Source: Chthonomonas calidirosea T49 (GTDB lineage: Bacteria; Armatimonadota; Chthonomonadetes; Chthonomonadales; Chthonomonadaceae). From it: a stretch of 64,000 nt of DNA. The position numbers and the translations under genes are program-made. The DNA is taken from positions 2,253,325 through 2,317,324 of the forward strand of contig NC_021487.1 in assembly GCF_000427095.1 (NCBI RefSeq). Reading direction: 5' to 3'. This document shows positions 1-7,378 of the stretch, one piece after another. Each line of letters opens with the position of its first letter. Within the stretch, counting starts at the first letter, position 1. The notes under the pieces were generated by a model. The model had not been told where the DNA came from and ran no database searches. It was given only the letters and a program-made list of their open reading frames with translations.

Positions 1-385
1 AATCGAGAATGCAGTCTCCAAAGGCCACTACGAAAGGCTGCGCACCAACCCACTCCGCAGCATATAGCAGCGCATCCCCCGAACCTTTTGGCTCCTCCTG
101 AACAGCAAAGGCAAAATGCAAACCAGTGCTAGCTCCCACAATCTCCTCGAGATAGGTACGTATTTGCGGCTTGCGCGGGGAGATAACAAACAGGGCCTCG
201 CGAATACCCGCTGCATGCAGCTCCTCCATCACATAATCTAACACGAGTTTGCGACCTACCGGCAGCAGCTCTTTAGGTAGTAGATGGGTTAGGGGGCGCA
301 GACGGCTGCCTTGGCCAGCGACCGGCACAACCGCGCGGGTTATACTCGATGACACTGCTTCTGAAGTTTCAGTTGGAGCGATCAT
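1..385 (-). CDS. Sugar nucleotidyltransferase (GalU/RmlA-like), 3' part missing
   Basis: The gene runs off the left edge of the window and only about 128 N-terminal residues are visible. Translating from ATG at 385 gives a short leader, then VVPVAGQGSRLRPLTHLLPK with ELLPVG following. This is the nucleotide-binding loop and lysine motif of the NTP_transferase family (UTP-glucose-1-phosphate uridylyltransferase or glucose-1-phosphate thymidylyltransferase). Further on, VQEEPKGSGDALL and AFGDCILD match the sugar-nucleotide and metal-binding GD motif of GalU-like enzymes. It overlaps the 3' end of the upstream oxidoreductase by 17 bp, so the two are probably co-transcribed and translationally coupled. 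The GalU assignment is favoured by the E-E-P-x-G-x-G-D-A pattern, but the substrate cannot be decided from this fragment. Confidence 0.88.
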   Translation of the reverse strand, partial: MIAPTETSEAVSSSITRAVVPVAGQGSRLRPLTHLLPKELLPVGRKLVLDYVMEELHAAGIREALFVISPRKPQIRTYLEEIVGASTGLHFAFAVQEEPKGSGDALLYAAEWVGAQPFVVAFGDCILD

Positions 386-1322
386 GAAGCGCCTCCTCTA
401 AAACCCGCAGAGCGCATACTCCATCCTCACCACGTACTTCTAACCTCCGTAGGCCGAATACGGCTTCAGAAAAGTGGGAAAGAGCATGCTCTAACCGGTC
501 GCGCCCTTCTTCATGACGGCTATACCAAAGCGGATGATCAGCGGTTGTGAAATGGAGTACCCCCTCTTCATAATCGAGCACTGCAGCCCCCGCAGAACCG
601 TAGACCTCGAACGCACTTTTGCCAGCAGGCGGTGCAACCATAATCTCAACAGTACCTAAAGCTAACTCCGATTCCAACAGGAGCACAAGTATCGCATAAG
701 GGCTACCGGGTTTGTCGCGCCATCGGCCAACCCCTCTTCTTATCTCTCCACAGAACGTGCGAAAAAGATCGATGGCGTGTAGGGCCGCATTGACATAGGA
801 AGCACACCCATCATTGGGCGATCCAACGACACCGAGTTCAGATAGTTCTCCCATGGAGCTGCCAAATCGGCATCGAAACATCAAGGGACGACCAAGATCG
901 TCATTCTCGATCAAATCTTGCAGAAAAAGACAGGGTGGATGAAAACGCTGTGTAAAGAGGGGCATGAGAAGGCGTTCTTGCAATTCAGCCATACGGATGA
1001 GCTCGGTCGCCTGTGCTACGCTAGCGGTGAATGGAACTTCGCATACAACGTGCGCGCGCGCCTTTAAGGCCGCCAAAACCGCCTCGAACTGGGCAGGTGC
1101 CGGCAGGCAAACATCCACAATATCGTAGGTGGCGTCTCGCAACGTATCGTCTAGGCTTGTGAAGGCCGCACAGTTCGGAATTTGCTCTGCCAACGGAGCG
1201 ACTTTGGCAACATCTCTGTCGCATAAAGCCACCACCTCCACACCGGCGAGGGCTAGCCAGCGCTCCAGATGCGCTTTCCCAGCGGCACCACACCCCAGAA
1301 TCGCCACCCTCTGGGCCTGCAT
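369..1322 (-). CDS. Gfo/Idh/MocA-family NAD(P)-dependent oxidoreductase
   Basis: The 317-aa protein has an N-terminal Rossmann fold (VAILGCGAAGKAH, residues 6-18) and the family's second domain, with ALHAIDLFRTFCG in place of the HxxD helix. Relatives oxidise or reduce sugars, inositols or sugar nucleotides in the cytoplasm. The usual EKP motif, whose lysine is part of the active site, reads CEVPF at residues 94-98, so the lysine is valine here. It may bind a cofactor and a sugar without normal catalysis, or use another residue. It lies 6 bp downstream of the Doc/Fic-like gene and overlaps the nucleotidyltransferase gene, suggesting a sugar-nucleotide or glycan context. Family assignment is confident; substrate is unknown. 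Confidence 0.85.
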   Translation of the reverse strand: MQAQRVAILGCGAAGKAHLERWLALAGVEVVALCDRDVAKVAPLAEQIPNCAAFTSLDDTLRDATYDIVDVCLPAPAQFEAVLAALKARAHVVCEVPFTASVAQATELIRMAELQERLLMPLFTQRFHPPCLFLQDLIENDDLGRPLMFRCRFGSSMGELSELGVVGSPNDGCASYVNAALHAIDLFRTFCGEIRRGVGRWRDKPGSPYAILVLLLESELALGTVEIMVAPPAGKSAFEVYGSAGAAVLDYEEGVLHFTTADHPLWYSRHEEGRDRLEHALSHFSEAVFGLRRLEVRGEDGVCALRVLEEALHDRSN

Positions 1323-1328
1323 AAACCT

Positions 1329-1769
1329 CTAGTCCCCCGGTAAAGCCAATTGAAGTGCCTTAGTATGCTGCAAGCATTGGTGTTGAACAAAGATGCGCAA
1401 ATCCTCCTGGATCTGCGTTTCGGCAGGCACCACCATCTGCTCAATGGCCTGATGAGCGTCAATAACACCACGCTCTAGATCGCGTAGAATCCGCACCAAC
1501 TCCTCATCGGAGACAGCCGTGCGATAGCCATTGCGATTCAAGAAAGTTAGGGTGGCAATGAGGGCCGTACGACGGTTCCCTTTGGCGAAAGGCGGAGAAA
1601 AGAGCAGCCGACGTAGAAAGGTAGCCGCCTGAGCCAGCACTTCCTGACTATTACCGTAGCGGTACTGGCCGGCCATTGCCGATTCAAGGGCGATATAGTT
1701 GAACGGCTGCATCTCACCGGTGACTACCGTGTTGATCCAAGCTATGTCATGTGTTGTTAGATACTCCAT
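1329..1769 (-). CDS. Doc/Fic-like protein with degenerate Fic motif
   Basis: The 146-aa protein resembles Doc (death-on-curing), the small single-domain branch of the Fic family. Fic enzymes transfer AMP or phosphate to target proteins. The core reads PPFAKGNRRTALIATLTFL, aligning with the family's HPFxDGNKRT loop. The catalytic histidine is proline and the acidic residue is lysine, while the Gly-Asn-Arg-Arg anion-binding part is kept. No Phd-like antitoxin gene lies next to it: the neighbour upstream (22 bp) is the NIF3-like gene and downstream (6 bp) is the oxidoreductase. A housekeeping or regulatory role is therefore more likely than an active toxin. Enzymatic activity is doubtful. Confidence 0.72.
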   Translation of the reverse strand: MEYLTTHDIAWINTVVTGEMQPFNYIALESAMAGQYRYGNSQEVLAQAATFLRRLLFSPPFAKGNRRTALIATLTFLNRNGYRTAVSDEELVRILRDLERGVIDAHQAIEQMVVPAETQIQEDLRIFVQHQCLQHTKALQLALPGD

Positions 1770-1791
1770 AAGGCTAACCTTTCATCGCTCT

Positions 1792-2934
1792 TTAGGGAGC
1801 GTACTCTATTGTTACGCCTCTGCCGCCGAAAACCTGCCGTAGTCTTTCGGTCAGTCGCTTTAGCCCTGGTGCTACGGCAGGCAGAAAGCCGATGTCTACA
1901 AGTAGAGGAGGGGGTACCCCTATCCAGTCGCTGGGCGAAGTTCCGCCAGCGATATAAACTTCTACCTCCTGCTCTCGAGCAGCACCGAGAAGATCACTAT
2001 GAACGCCGGTTCCTACCCCGATGGCCACATGTCTTACCTCGGCATTAGCTATCTGTGGATCAGGAGGAGTGTATCTTAAGCGGTATGCCGTCCCTAAATC
2101 CAAAGCGTGTTCGAGGGTAGAAAGAAGCTCATCGAATGCCACCGGCTTCTCCAGGTGAACCTTGCGCCCTCGTCCACAGGGCACTCCGCAATGGTATAGC
2201 GGGTAGACATCGTAGGCAACCTCCTCATAGGGATGGACTGCTTTAACGGCCTCTACCACCGCAAATAGTGCATGCTGCGGCACGACCATCTCCAAACGCA
2301 CCTCTTCGACCTCTTCGAGGTTTCCCCTCTGGCCAATGGCCGGGTTCGCCCGTTCTGAAGGGAGAAAGGTGCCCTTGCCAAGCAGCTGGAAAGAGCAGTA
2401 GGTGTACTCTCCGATGGTTCCAGCTCCGGCCTCGGACGCCGCCTGATGCACCTTACATACGGCCTGTGGTGGCACAAAAACGACTAATTTGCACTGCTGT
2501 TCTGTACCCGCTCTACATAGAGGCTGCGACTCAGGAAATCCAACCGCCTCTGCCAAACACACATCGTAACCTTCTGACGCAGCAGCGTAGCTTAAGGGTA
2601 ATACGTAGAGAGCGATCCGCCTCTCAAGAAGCTTTAGCAGCAGCCGATTAGCCGGTGTCCTCCAATTGAACACAATAGGAGGCGTCTCAAAAAGCGGTGT
2701 CGCAGAGATGAGGAGAACCCTTTTGTCTGAAGGAAGCGTGGCGAGAAGAGAATCCGAGGGTTGAGGCACCACATATATCTGATCCACAAGGTCTGCGGGT
2801 GTCCCAACCTGTAAGTTCGAGATAGATCTCAAGAGTGCAGCAGAAGGGTCGAGAGAGGGACACAGGCTTTCCAAAAACGAGACAATCTCTTGTATGGACG
2901 GAGCCACAACGCTATGGCGCACTGGTCGAGTCAT
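1792..2934 (-). CDS. NIF3/DUF34-family protein with inserted CutA-like domain, metal ligands lost
   Basis: The 380-aa protein has the layout of the longer NIF3 (DUF34, YqfO-type) proteins. An N-terminal half is followed by an inserted PII/CutA-like domain (about residues 150-250, with HPYEEVAYDVYPL) and a C-terminal half ending in a GTG..VDIGF segment. Family members normally bind two metals. The conserved ISHHPL is ISATPL here, the AHTNLD motif is LPLSYA, the GD..HH segment is GGTSPSD, and the final GHYxxE is GFLPAV. All expected ligands are therefore gone although the fold signature is retained. The family's function is poorly defined and the GTP cyclohydrolase label is doubtful. It is probably the first gene of the minus-strand cluster. 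Start is ATG at 2934 with only a weak GA-rich ribosome site. Confidence 0.8.
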   Translation of the reverse strand: MTRPVRHSVVAPSIQEIVSFLESLCPSLDPSAALLRSISNLQVGTPADLVDQIYVVPQPSDSLLATLPSDKRVLLISATPLFETPPIVFNWRTPANRLLLKLLERRIALYVLPLSYAAASEGYDVCLAEAVGFPESQPLCRAGTEQQCKLVVFVPPQAVCKVHQAASEAGAGTIGEYTYCSFQLLGKGTFLPSERANPAIGQRGNLEEVEEVRLEMVVPQHALFAVVEAVKAVHPYEEVAYDVYPLYHCGVPCGRGRKVHLEKPVAFDELLSTLEHALDLGTAYRLRYTPPDPQIANAEVRHVAIGVGTGVHSDLLGAAREQEVEVYIAGGTSPSDWIGVPPPLLVDIGFLPAVAPGLKRLTERLRQVFGGRGVTIEYAP

Positions 2935-2964
2935 CGTTCTTTCAATGGAAGTTTGTGTCGTTCC

Positions 2965-3396
2965 CTACCCCTCTTCCTTGCTCTCCTCCTGAGGCGGTTG
3001 TGATGCCTGAGTCTCCTCCGGTGTTGAAGAGGTCACTTCCGTGCTCGCCTGAGCCTCTTGTGCGACCGAAGCCATCTCCTTTGGCTTTTCCGATGCTTTT
3101 TTCCGGGGTCGTGAGGCCCGAGCGGTGGATGCCTTTTCTGTCGGGGTTTCCGCAACCGCCGAAGAGGGCGTTGCTACGGCCGCCTCAGAGGCCTTAGGTC
3201 GCTCACGCTCGCGTCGCTCTGGAGCTGTCGGTCGAGGTCTCGGCCGTGCCGTGGTGGTTGGGGCAGCAGTAGCGGTTCGTCCTGATGTTCGTGCAGAGGA
3301 CTTACTGCTGGCCGCTTTCGCCGCCTTTATACGCGCCTTTATCCGTTCTTCCTGGCGCTTCCGCATGCGGCGAATCTCTTTTGCTCGAATACGCAC
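2965..3396 (-). CDS. Low-complexity Lys/Arg/Pro/Ala-rich protein, possibly nucleic-acid binding
   Basis: The 143-aa protein starts with GTG at 3396, preceded by a good AGGAGG site five bases upstream. The first 28 residues (MRIRAKEIRRMRKRQEERIK and on) should form a very basic helix. The rest is disordered, rich in Ala, Pro, Thr, Ser, Arg and Glu, with RPRPRP and RASRPRKKASEKPKE stretches reminiscent of AT-hook or histone-H1-like tails, and ends in an acidic Glu-rich tail. I recognise no domain. A strong promoter-like sequence (3486-3515) precedes it. A role in nucleoid or RNA binding is only a guess from composition. Confidence 0.6.
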   Translation of the reverse strand: MRIRAKEIRRMRKRQEERIKARIKAAKAASSKSSARTSGRTATAAPTTTARPRPRPTAPERRERERPKASEAAVATPSSAVAETPTEKASTARASRPRKKASEKPKEMASVAQEAQASTEVTSSTPEETQASQPPQEESKEEG

Positions 3397-3485
3397 TCCT
3401 TCCTCCTAAAACAGGTATTAGCCCAATAGAGGGCAAAAACCGTAGAAGCAAATTTTAAACAAACAGCTGTTGAAACCGGCTTGAA

Positions 3486-3515
3486 AGTATACCGCCTTTT
3501 GGAATACGCTGTCAA
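3486..3515 (-). promoter_or_regulatory. Sigma70-type promoter for the Lys/Arg-rich gene
   Basis: On the minus strand, TTGACA (3515-3510), an 18-bp spacer and TATACT (3491-3486) form a near-perfect housekeeping promoter. The start would be near 3479, giving a leader of about 83 nt before the GTG at 3396. The leader contains AACAGCTGTT, a 10-bp palindrome. Confidence 0.65.
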
Positions 3516-3592
3516 AATCTCGTTAGTTTGCCACCCCTCTGTAGGGAGGTTAGACTCCCCCCTCTCCGAAAGGGCGATATGGCCGTCTAATG

Positions 3593-4318
3593 CTAGTCCA
3601 CATCCTTGCCAGCAACGCCATCGTGGGTGAGGTTGATGTCGGGGCAATCGTCGGCTGAAGGATGTATCTGGCGCGACTTCAAAAACTTCACGTGTCCGTC
3701 GGCCATAGCAAAGATACGACCGCCATCCCAGCAGTCAGGCCCTGGAAAGGGATAACTGCCCCACAGCCCTACTGGTGCACCAGTATGATCGTGGCTGTTG
3801 TACCACTCGGTTATCAACACTTTCTGTGCAGGATAGACGACGGCCGCTTCCGTTTGCGTCACACACGTAAGCCAAGAAGGATTGTTGAGCAGATCGCTAA
3901 AGTGCATCTGGTTAATCTGGTCTGGAGTATGGTAGAAGCTGGCGGAATAGTCGTAAGAGGTGCCGTTAAACTGACTTAACGAGAGCGTGTCGGAAGGGCA
4001 CAACAAGATAGATGGGGAACCGTTAGCAGCATTGAAGCTTCCGCTCTGTTGCTTCTGGCCGATGCCGAGATAGGGCATAATAGGCCATCGCCAGTGCCGT
4101 CCCGCGAAAAGATAGGGATCGGCCGTGTTCGGGTAGCCTTCGTCGTAATCTTGGGTGTAAAGCTTAAAGGCTAGAGCGATCTGTCGCTGATTGGAAGCAC
4201 AGGTGGCTTTGCGAGCCATCTCGCGGGCTTGAGCGAACACAGGAAACAGAATAGCTGCAAGAATAGCTATAATGGCAATAACAACTAGTAATTCGATAAG
4301 AGTAAAAGCTCGTTTCAA
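3593..4318 (-). CDS. Type II secretion-like pseudopilin (DUF1559-type, H-X9-DG)
   Basis: The 241-aa protein opens with [20 protein letters not shown], a class III prepilin signal. The prepilin peptidase would cut before Phe5 and leave a hydrophobic N-terminal helix as membrane anchor. The C-terminal part contains [11 protein letters not shown], the H-X9-DG type motif of the large pseudopilin-like families that are expanded in Planctomycetes and Armatimonadota. The head domain with paired Cys ([12 protein letters not shown]) is probably extracellular or periplasmic. Start is TTG at 4318 with AGGAGG six bases upstream, and a promoter-like pair lies at 4385-4414. No secretion machinery genes are adjacent, so its partner machine is elsewhere. 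Function beyond a pilin-like surface protein is unknown. Confidence 0.88.
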   Translation of the reverse strand: MKRAFTLIELLVVIAIIAILAAILFPVFAQAREMARKATCASNQRQIALAFKLYTQDYDEGYPNTADPYLFAGRHWRWPIMPYLGIGQKQQSGSFNAANGSPSILLCPSDTLSLSQFNGTSYDYSASFYHTPDQINQMHFSDLLNNPSWLTCVTQTEAAVVYPAQKVLITEWYNSHDHTGAPVGLWGSYPFPGPDCWDGGRIFAMADGHVKFLKSRQIHPSADDCPDINLTHDGVAGKDVD

Positions 4319-4384
4319 AATCTACCTCCTTGAGGATGAAATATGGATGATTTCTTCGTACAAGGGTCGAACATACGCGGAGGG

Positions 4385-4414
4385 ATTGTACCCTACTTCT
4401 AGCTGAATGCGCAA
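4385..4414 (-). promoter_or_regulatory. Candidate promoter for the pseudopilin gene
   Basis: Minus strand: TTGCGC (4414-4409), an 18-bp spacer, and TACAAT (4390-4385). The predicted start is near 4378, about 60 nt before the TTG codon. The -35 element matches the consensus only partly. Confidence 0.4.
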
Positions 4415-4562
4415 GCTCGCACAACCGCCCATTTCATCTCTTCTCTTAGAAAACTCTAAGTTGCTTTTTAGGCCTCTTTAAGGATAGGAGTACTATACTG
4501 TTGGCATCTGAAGAGATGAGGAGCTTCAACATCACGCTCTAACCGTCCTTGAGGAGGGTCTC

Positions 4563-5807
4563 TTGCGAGTCTATCTACGAACCGCCGTCTTTCTTTTAGT
4601 AGAATGCTGCTTGTTGCCCTGCCTTAGCTGGGCGCAAGAACCAATGCGTCTCTCCTTGCAGGAGGCTATTCAGCAGGCACTCACACATAATCCCCAAGCA
4701 CTGGCTGCCACAGCCCGTGTCGCGAAAGCCCGCGCCACCCTCTCCGGGGTTACCTCTTTTGACGACCCTATGCTGAGCCTTGTGCATCATGAAGGCAGGA
4801 ATACAGGAGGGCTCGATGAGGACGTGCTGCTGACACAGACGATTCCACTAGGGGATAAACGACGCCAAGCGATTCATGTGGCGCGCAGTGAGCTTGAGGC
4901 AGCACTTGCCGACCAGGCAGCCGTTCGCCGAGACCTCATCTATAACGTAACGACGGCCTACTATCAAGCGCTTCGCGCCGATGCCGACAGCAATATCGCT
5001 GCCGAAGGGCTTCAATTAGCGCAGGAGTTCCTTAAAACCGCACAAACCCAGTTCCAGGCTGGCGATGTCGCCCACAGCAACGTGATTCGAAGCCAGATCG
5101 CCCTGGCAAGTGCCCAACAAACGCTCTCCGTGGCGCAAACCGAGAAGGCGAACGCCTATGCGGCTCTGGCTAACGTGATTGGCCTTCCGGCCAATACCCC
5201 TCTATTGCTGACCGATAAACTGGTGGCGCCCGCTCCTATTCAGGCTCGCCTAGCGGATCTGGAAACAATGGCTTTACAAAACCGACCGGAGATTCGTTCG
5301 GCTCAGGCGCTCCTGCAGGCCCGGCTTGCCGCACTGCATGGGGCACGTATAGAAACCCAGCCCGATCTCTTCGTGGAGTTTCGGCACAACCCGCTCGGTG
5401 GCCCCGACCCAGAAGGCGACTCGGTGCGCGTTGGCGTCACCTTTCCCCTAGTGGATTGGGGCAAAAACCGGGCCGATCGTCAAAGCGCTTTAGCGGCCTA
5501 TAATGAACAGGCAGCGCTGCTGGCCGATGAAGAGCGTGGCGTGCGGCTGGAAGTCGAAACGGCCTACCGAAATCTGCAAGAGGCTTTTACCGTGCTGGCC
5601 TCGTTTCAAACAGGCCGTCTACAGCGGGCGCAGGAGCTTTTAGACATGGAACGTACGGGATATGCCAATCGAGCCGTCTCTTACCTCGAGCTTTTAGATG
5701 CGCAGCAAACCTACCTTACAGAGGAAGAGAACTTCGCACACGCTTTGGCCGACTGTAATTTGGCCGTTGCCGCTTTACAACACGCCGTAGGAGGCGATAT
5801 AAGATGA
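4563..5807 (+). CDS. TolC-like outer-membrane efflux protein
   Basis: The 414-aa protein has a signal peptide (about residues 1-24, ending SWAQ) and two repeats of long amphipathic helices with beta segments, as in the OEP/TolC family. SLQEAIQQALTHNPQALAA near the N-terminus and RPEIRSAQALLQARLAAL in the second half are typical of the two OEP repeats. It would form the outer-membrane channel for the RND pump encoded next to it. Start is TTG at 4563 behind GAGGAGGG. The stop codon overlaps the start of the adaptor gene (ATGA), so translation is coupled. It is closest in style to CusC/CzcC-type heavy-metal channels, but substrate is not decided by sequence alone. Confidence 0.92.
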   Translation: MRVYLRTAVFLLVECCLLPCLSWAQEPMRLSLQEAIQQALTHNPQALAATARVAKARATLSGVTSFDDPMLSLVHHEGRNTGGLDEDVLLTQTIPLGDKRRQAIHVARSELEAALADQAAVRRDLIYNVTTAYYQALRADADSNIAAEGLQLAQEFLKTAQTQFQAGDVAHSNVIRSQIALASAQQTLSVAQTEKANAYAALANVIGLPANTPLLLTDKLVAPAPIQARLADLETMALQNRPEIRSAQALLQARLAALHGARIETQPDLFVEFRHNPLGGPDPEGDSVRVGVTFPLVDWGKNRADRQSALAAYNEQAALLADEERGVRLEVETAYRNLQEAFTVLASFQTGRLQRAQELLDMERTGYANRAVSYLELLDAQQTYLTEEENFAHALADCNLAVAALQHAVGGDIR

Positions 5808-7378
5808 AGATCCGCGACTTTGCTTTCCTAGGCATGGCACTCCTCATCGGCTTGGCCGGCTGCTCGCACAACAGCACGGACGAGAGCGACTCAAGCCCTC
5901 CACTTGAAGCCGTTGCTGTTCAAACCACCTTGGCGACCATCCATCCTATGGCCTCTGTCGTTCATGCCCACGGACGGCTTGAGCCGGCTCCAGGGGCCGA
6001 CGCGAAAATAGCCTCTCCTATCGCCGGAAGACTGCGAGCCGTGCTTGTTCGCGAGGGCGACTTGGTGCAAGCCGGGGAGGTCGTTGCTATCGTAGATGAG
6101 CGGCCCCAACAAGCCCAATCGCTCAGCGCCGCCGCTGCACTGCGTGCGGCAGAAGCTCAGGCCCAGCAGGCCAATTTCGCCCTGAAAGCTGCAGAGGCCG
6201 ATCAGGCCAACGCTGTTCAGCTAGCGCAACTCGCCCTTAAATCCGCTGAACTCGATAGAGAGAACGCAGTGCAGCAAGCAAAGATTGACCTAGAAACCGC
6301 GCAAACAGAGTTGAAGAAGCTGCTAGCCGGCGCCCGTCCACAAGAGATCGCCCAAGCCGATCAGGCCGTTGTTCAGGCGAAAGCCACTCGCGATCGAGAT
6401 GCCGCAGAGCTAGAACGGGTTCGCTTCCTCTATGAGCACGGCATCGACTCCAAGCGCGACCTCGACGATGCACAAACTGCGCTGCAAGTGGCTGAGGCCA
6501 ATTTAGAGAGCGCTCAGCAGCAGGATAGCCTCATCCGCGCAGGAGCACGGCCAGAGGACATCCAGGCCGCGCGTTTGCGCGTTCAGCAAGCGCAACAGGC
6601 TTTGCAGCGCGCCCAAGCGGATGGAGATGCGAAAGTTCAAGAGGCCAAGACCGCCCTACGTCAAGCGGAACAAGGGGCACTTCAGGTGCTTGCGAAAAAA
6701 CAGGAAGCCCTCGCCATGCAGCGAACCGTTCAACAGAAACAGGCCGACCTTCTAGCCGCCGAGGCCACAGCGGACTATGCCGTGCTTCGCGCTCCACTCA
6801 GCGGAGTAGTAACCGCTCGAAATCTCAATCCCGGCGATATGGCCGATCCGAGCACGCCTGTATTGGAGATAACCGACCCTAATCGCCTTATCTTAGTGGC
6901 CCAACTGCCAGCGGAAGATGGGGCGCGTGTGCGTAAGGGTATGGAGGCTAAAGTCACTTCCGAAGTGTTATCTGCACGCACGCTTGCCGGTCGAGTGATC
7001 AGCGTGGGACAGGTGAATCCACAAACCAACCTTCAAGAGGTACAGATCGCTGTATCTAACCCGAAAGGGCTTCTGAAGGTGGGGGATTTTGCCTCTGCCG
7101 ACATCATTCTTGCTGTTACCCCACACGCTGTGGTGGTTCCCAAGCAGGCCGTTCTTACTCAAGAGAACAAGTCCGTGGTCTTTGTGGTAGGCAACGATGG
7201 GGAAGCACATCAGCGAGATGTTCTTCTGGGCTCAGAACAGGGCAACCTCGTAGAGGTGCGTCGGGGGATAGCTCCTGGCGATCAGGTGATCTTGCTCGGC
7301 CAGTATGAGCTTTCTGATGGACAAAAGGTGAAGGTGATCTCACAAGGGCAAGACGAATCGGGAGGGAACAACTCGTGA
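5804..7378 (+). CDS. RND periplasmic adaptor (HlyD/membrane fusion protein), lipoprotein
   Basis: The 524-aa protein starts with a lipoprotein signal peptide with lipobox LAGC (Cys20), so it is probably anchored in the inner membrane by lipid. A split biotinyl-lipoyl domain (SPIAGRLRAVLVREGDLVQA near residue 70 and RAPLSGVVTARNLNPGD near 330) flanks an unusually long Ala/Gln-rich coiled coil of about 220 residues. Beta-barrel and membrane-proximal domains follow. It links the RND pump to the TolC-like channel. Its start overlaps the channel gene (ATGA) and its stop overlaps the pump gene (GTGA). The coiled coil is longer than in typical AcrA-like proteins (about 400 aa in total), suggesting an extended periplasmic bridge. 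Confidence 0.92.
   Translation: MKIRDFAFLGMALLIGLAGCSHNSTDESDSSPPLEAVAVQTTLATIHPMASVVHAHGRLEPAPGADAKIASPIAGRLRAVLVREGDLVQAGEVVAIVDERPQQAQSLSAAAALRAAEAQAQQANFALKAAEADQANAVQLAQLALKSAELDRENAVQQAKIDLETAQTELKKLLAGARPQEIAQADQAVVQAKATRDRDAAELERVRFLYEHGIDSKRDLDDAQTALQVAEANLESAQQQDSLIRAGARPEDIQAARLRVQQAQQALQRAQADGDAKVQEAKTALRQAEQGALQVLAKKQEALAMQRTVQQKQADLLAAEATADYAVLRAPLSGVVTARNLNPGDMADPSTPVLEITDPNRLILVAQLPAEDGARVRKGMEAKVTSEVLSARTLAGRVISVGQVNPQTNLQEVQIAVSNPKGLLKVGDFASADIILAVTPHAVVVPKQAVLTQENKSVVFVVGNDGEAHQRDVLLGSEQGNLVEVRRGIAPGDQVILLGQYELSDGQKVKVISQGQDESGGNNS

Noticed and set aside
3550-3590. TTAGAC/GTCTAA inverted repeat after the pseudopilin gene
   Set aside because: The stem is short, the loop long, and there is no T-run, so I do not call it a terminator.
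4445-4460. CTTAGA-AAAC-TCTAAG hairpin before the efflux operon
   Set aside because: A six-bp AT-rich repeat is likely by chance; it might be an operator, but no regulator gene is adjacent.
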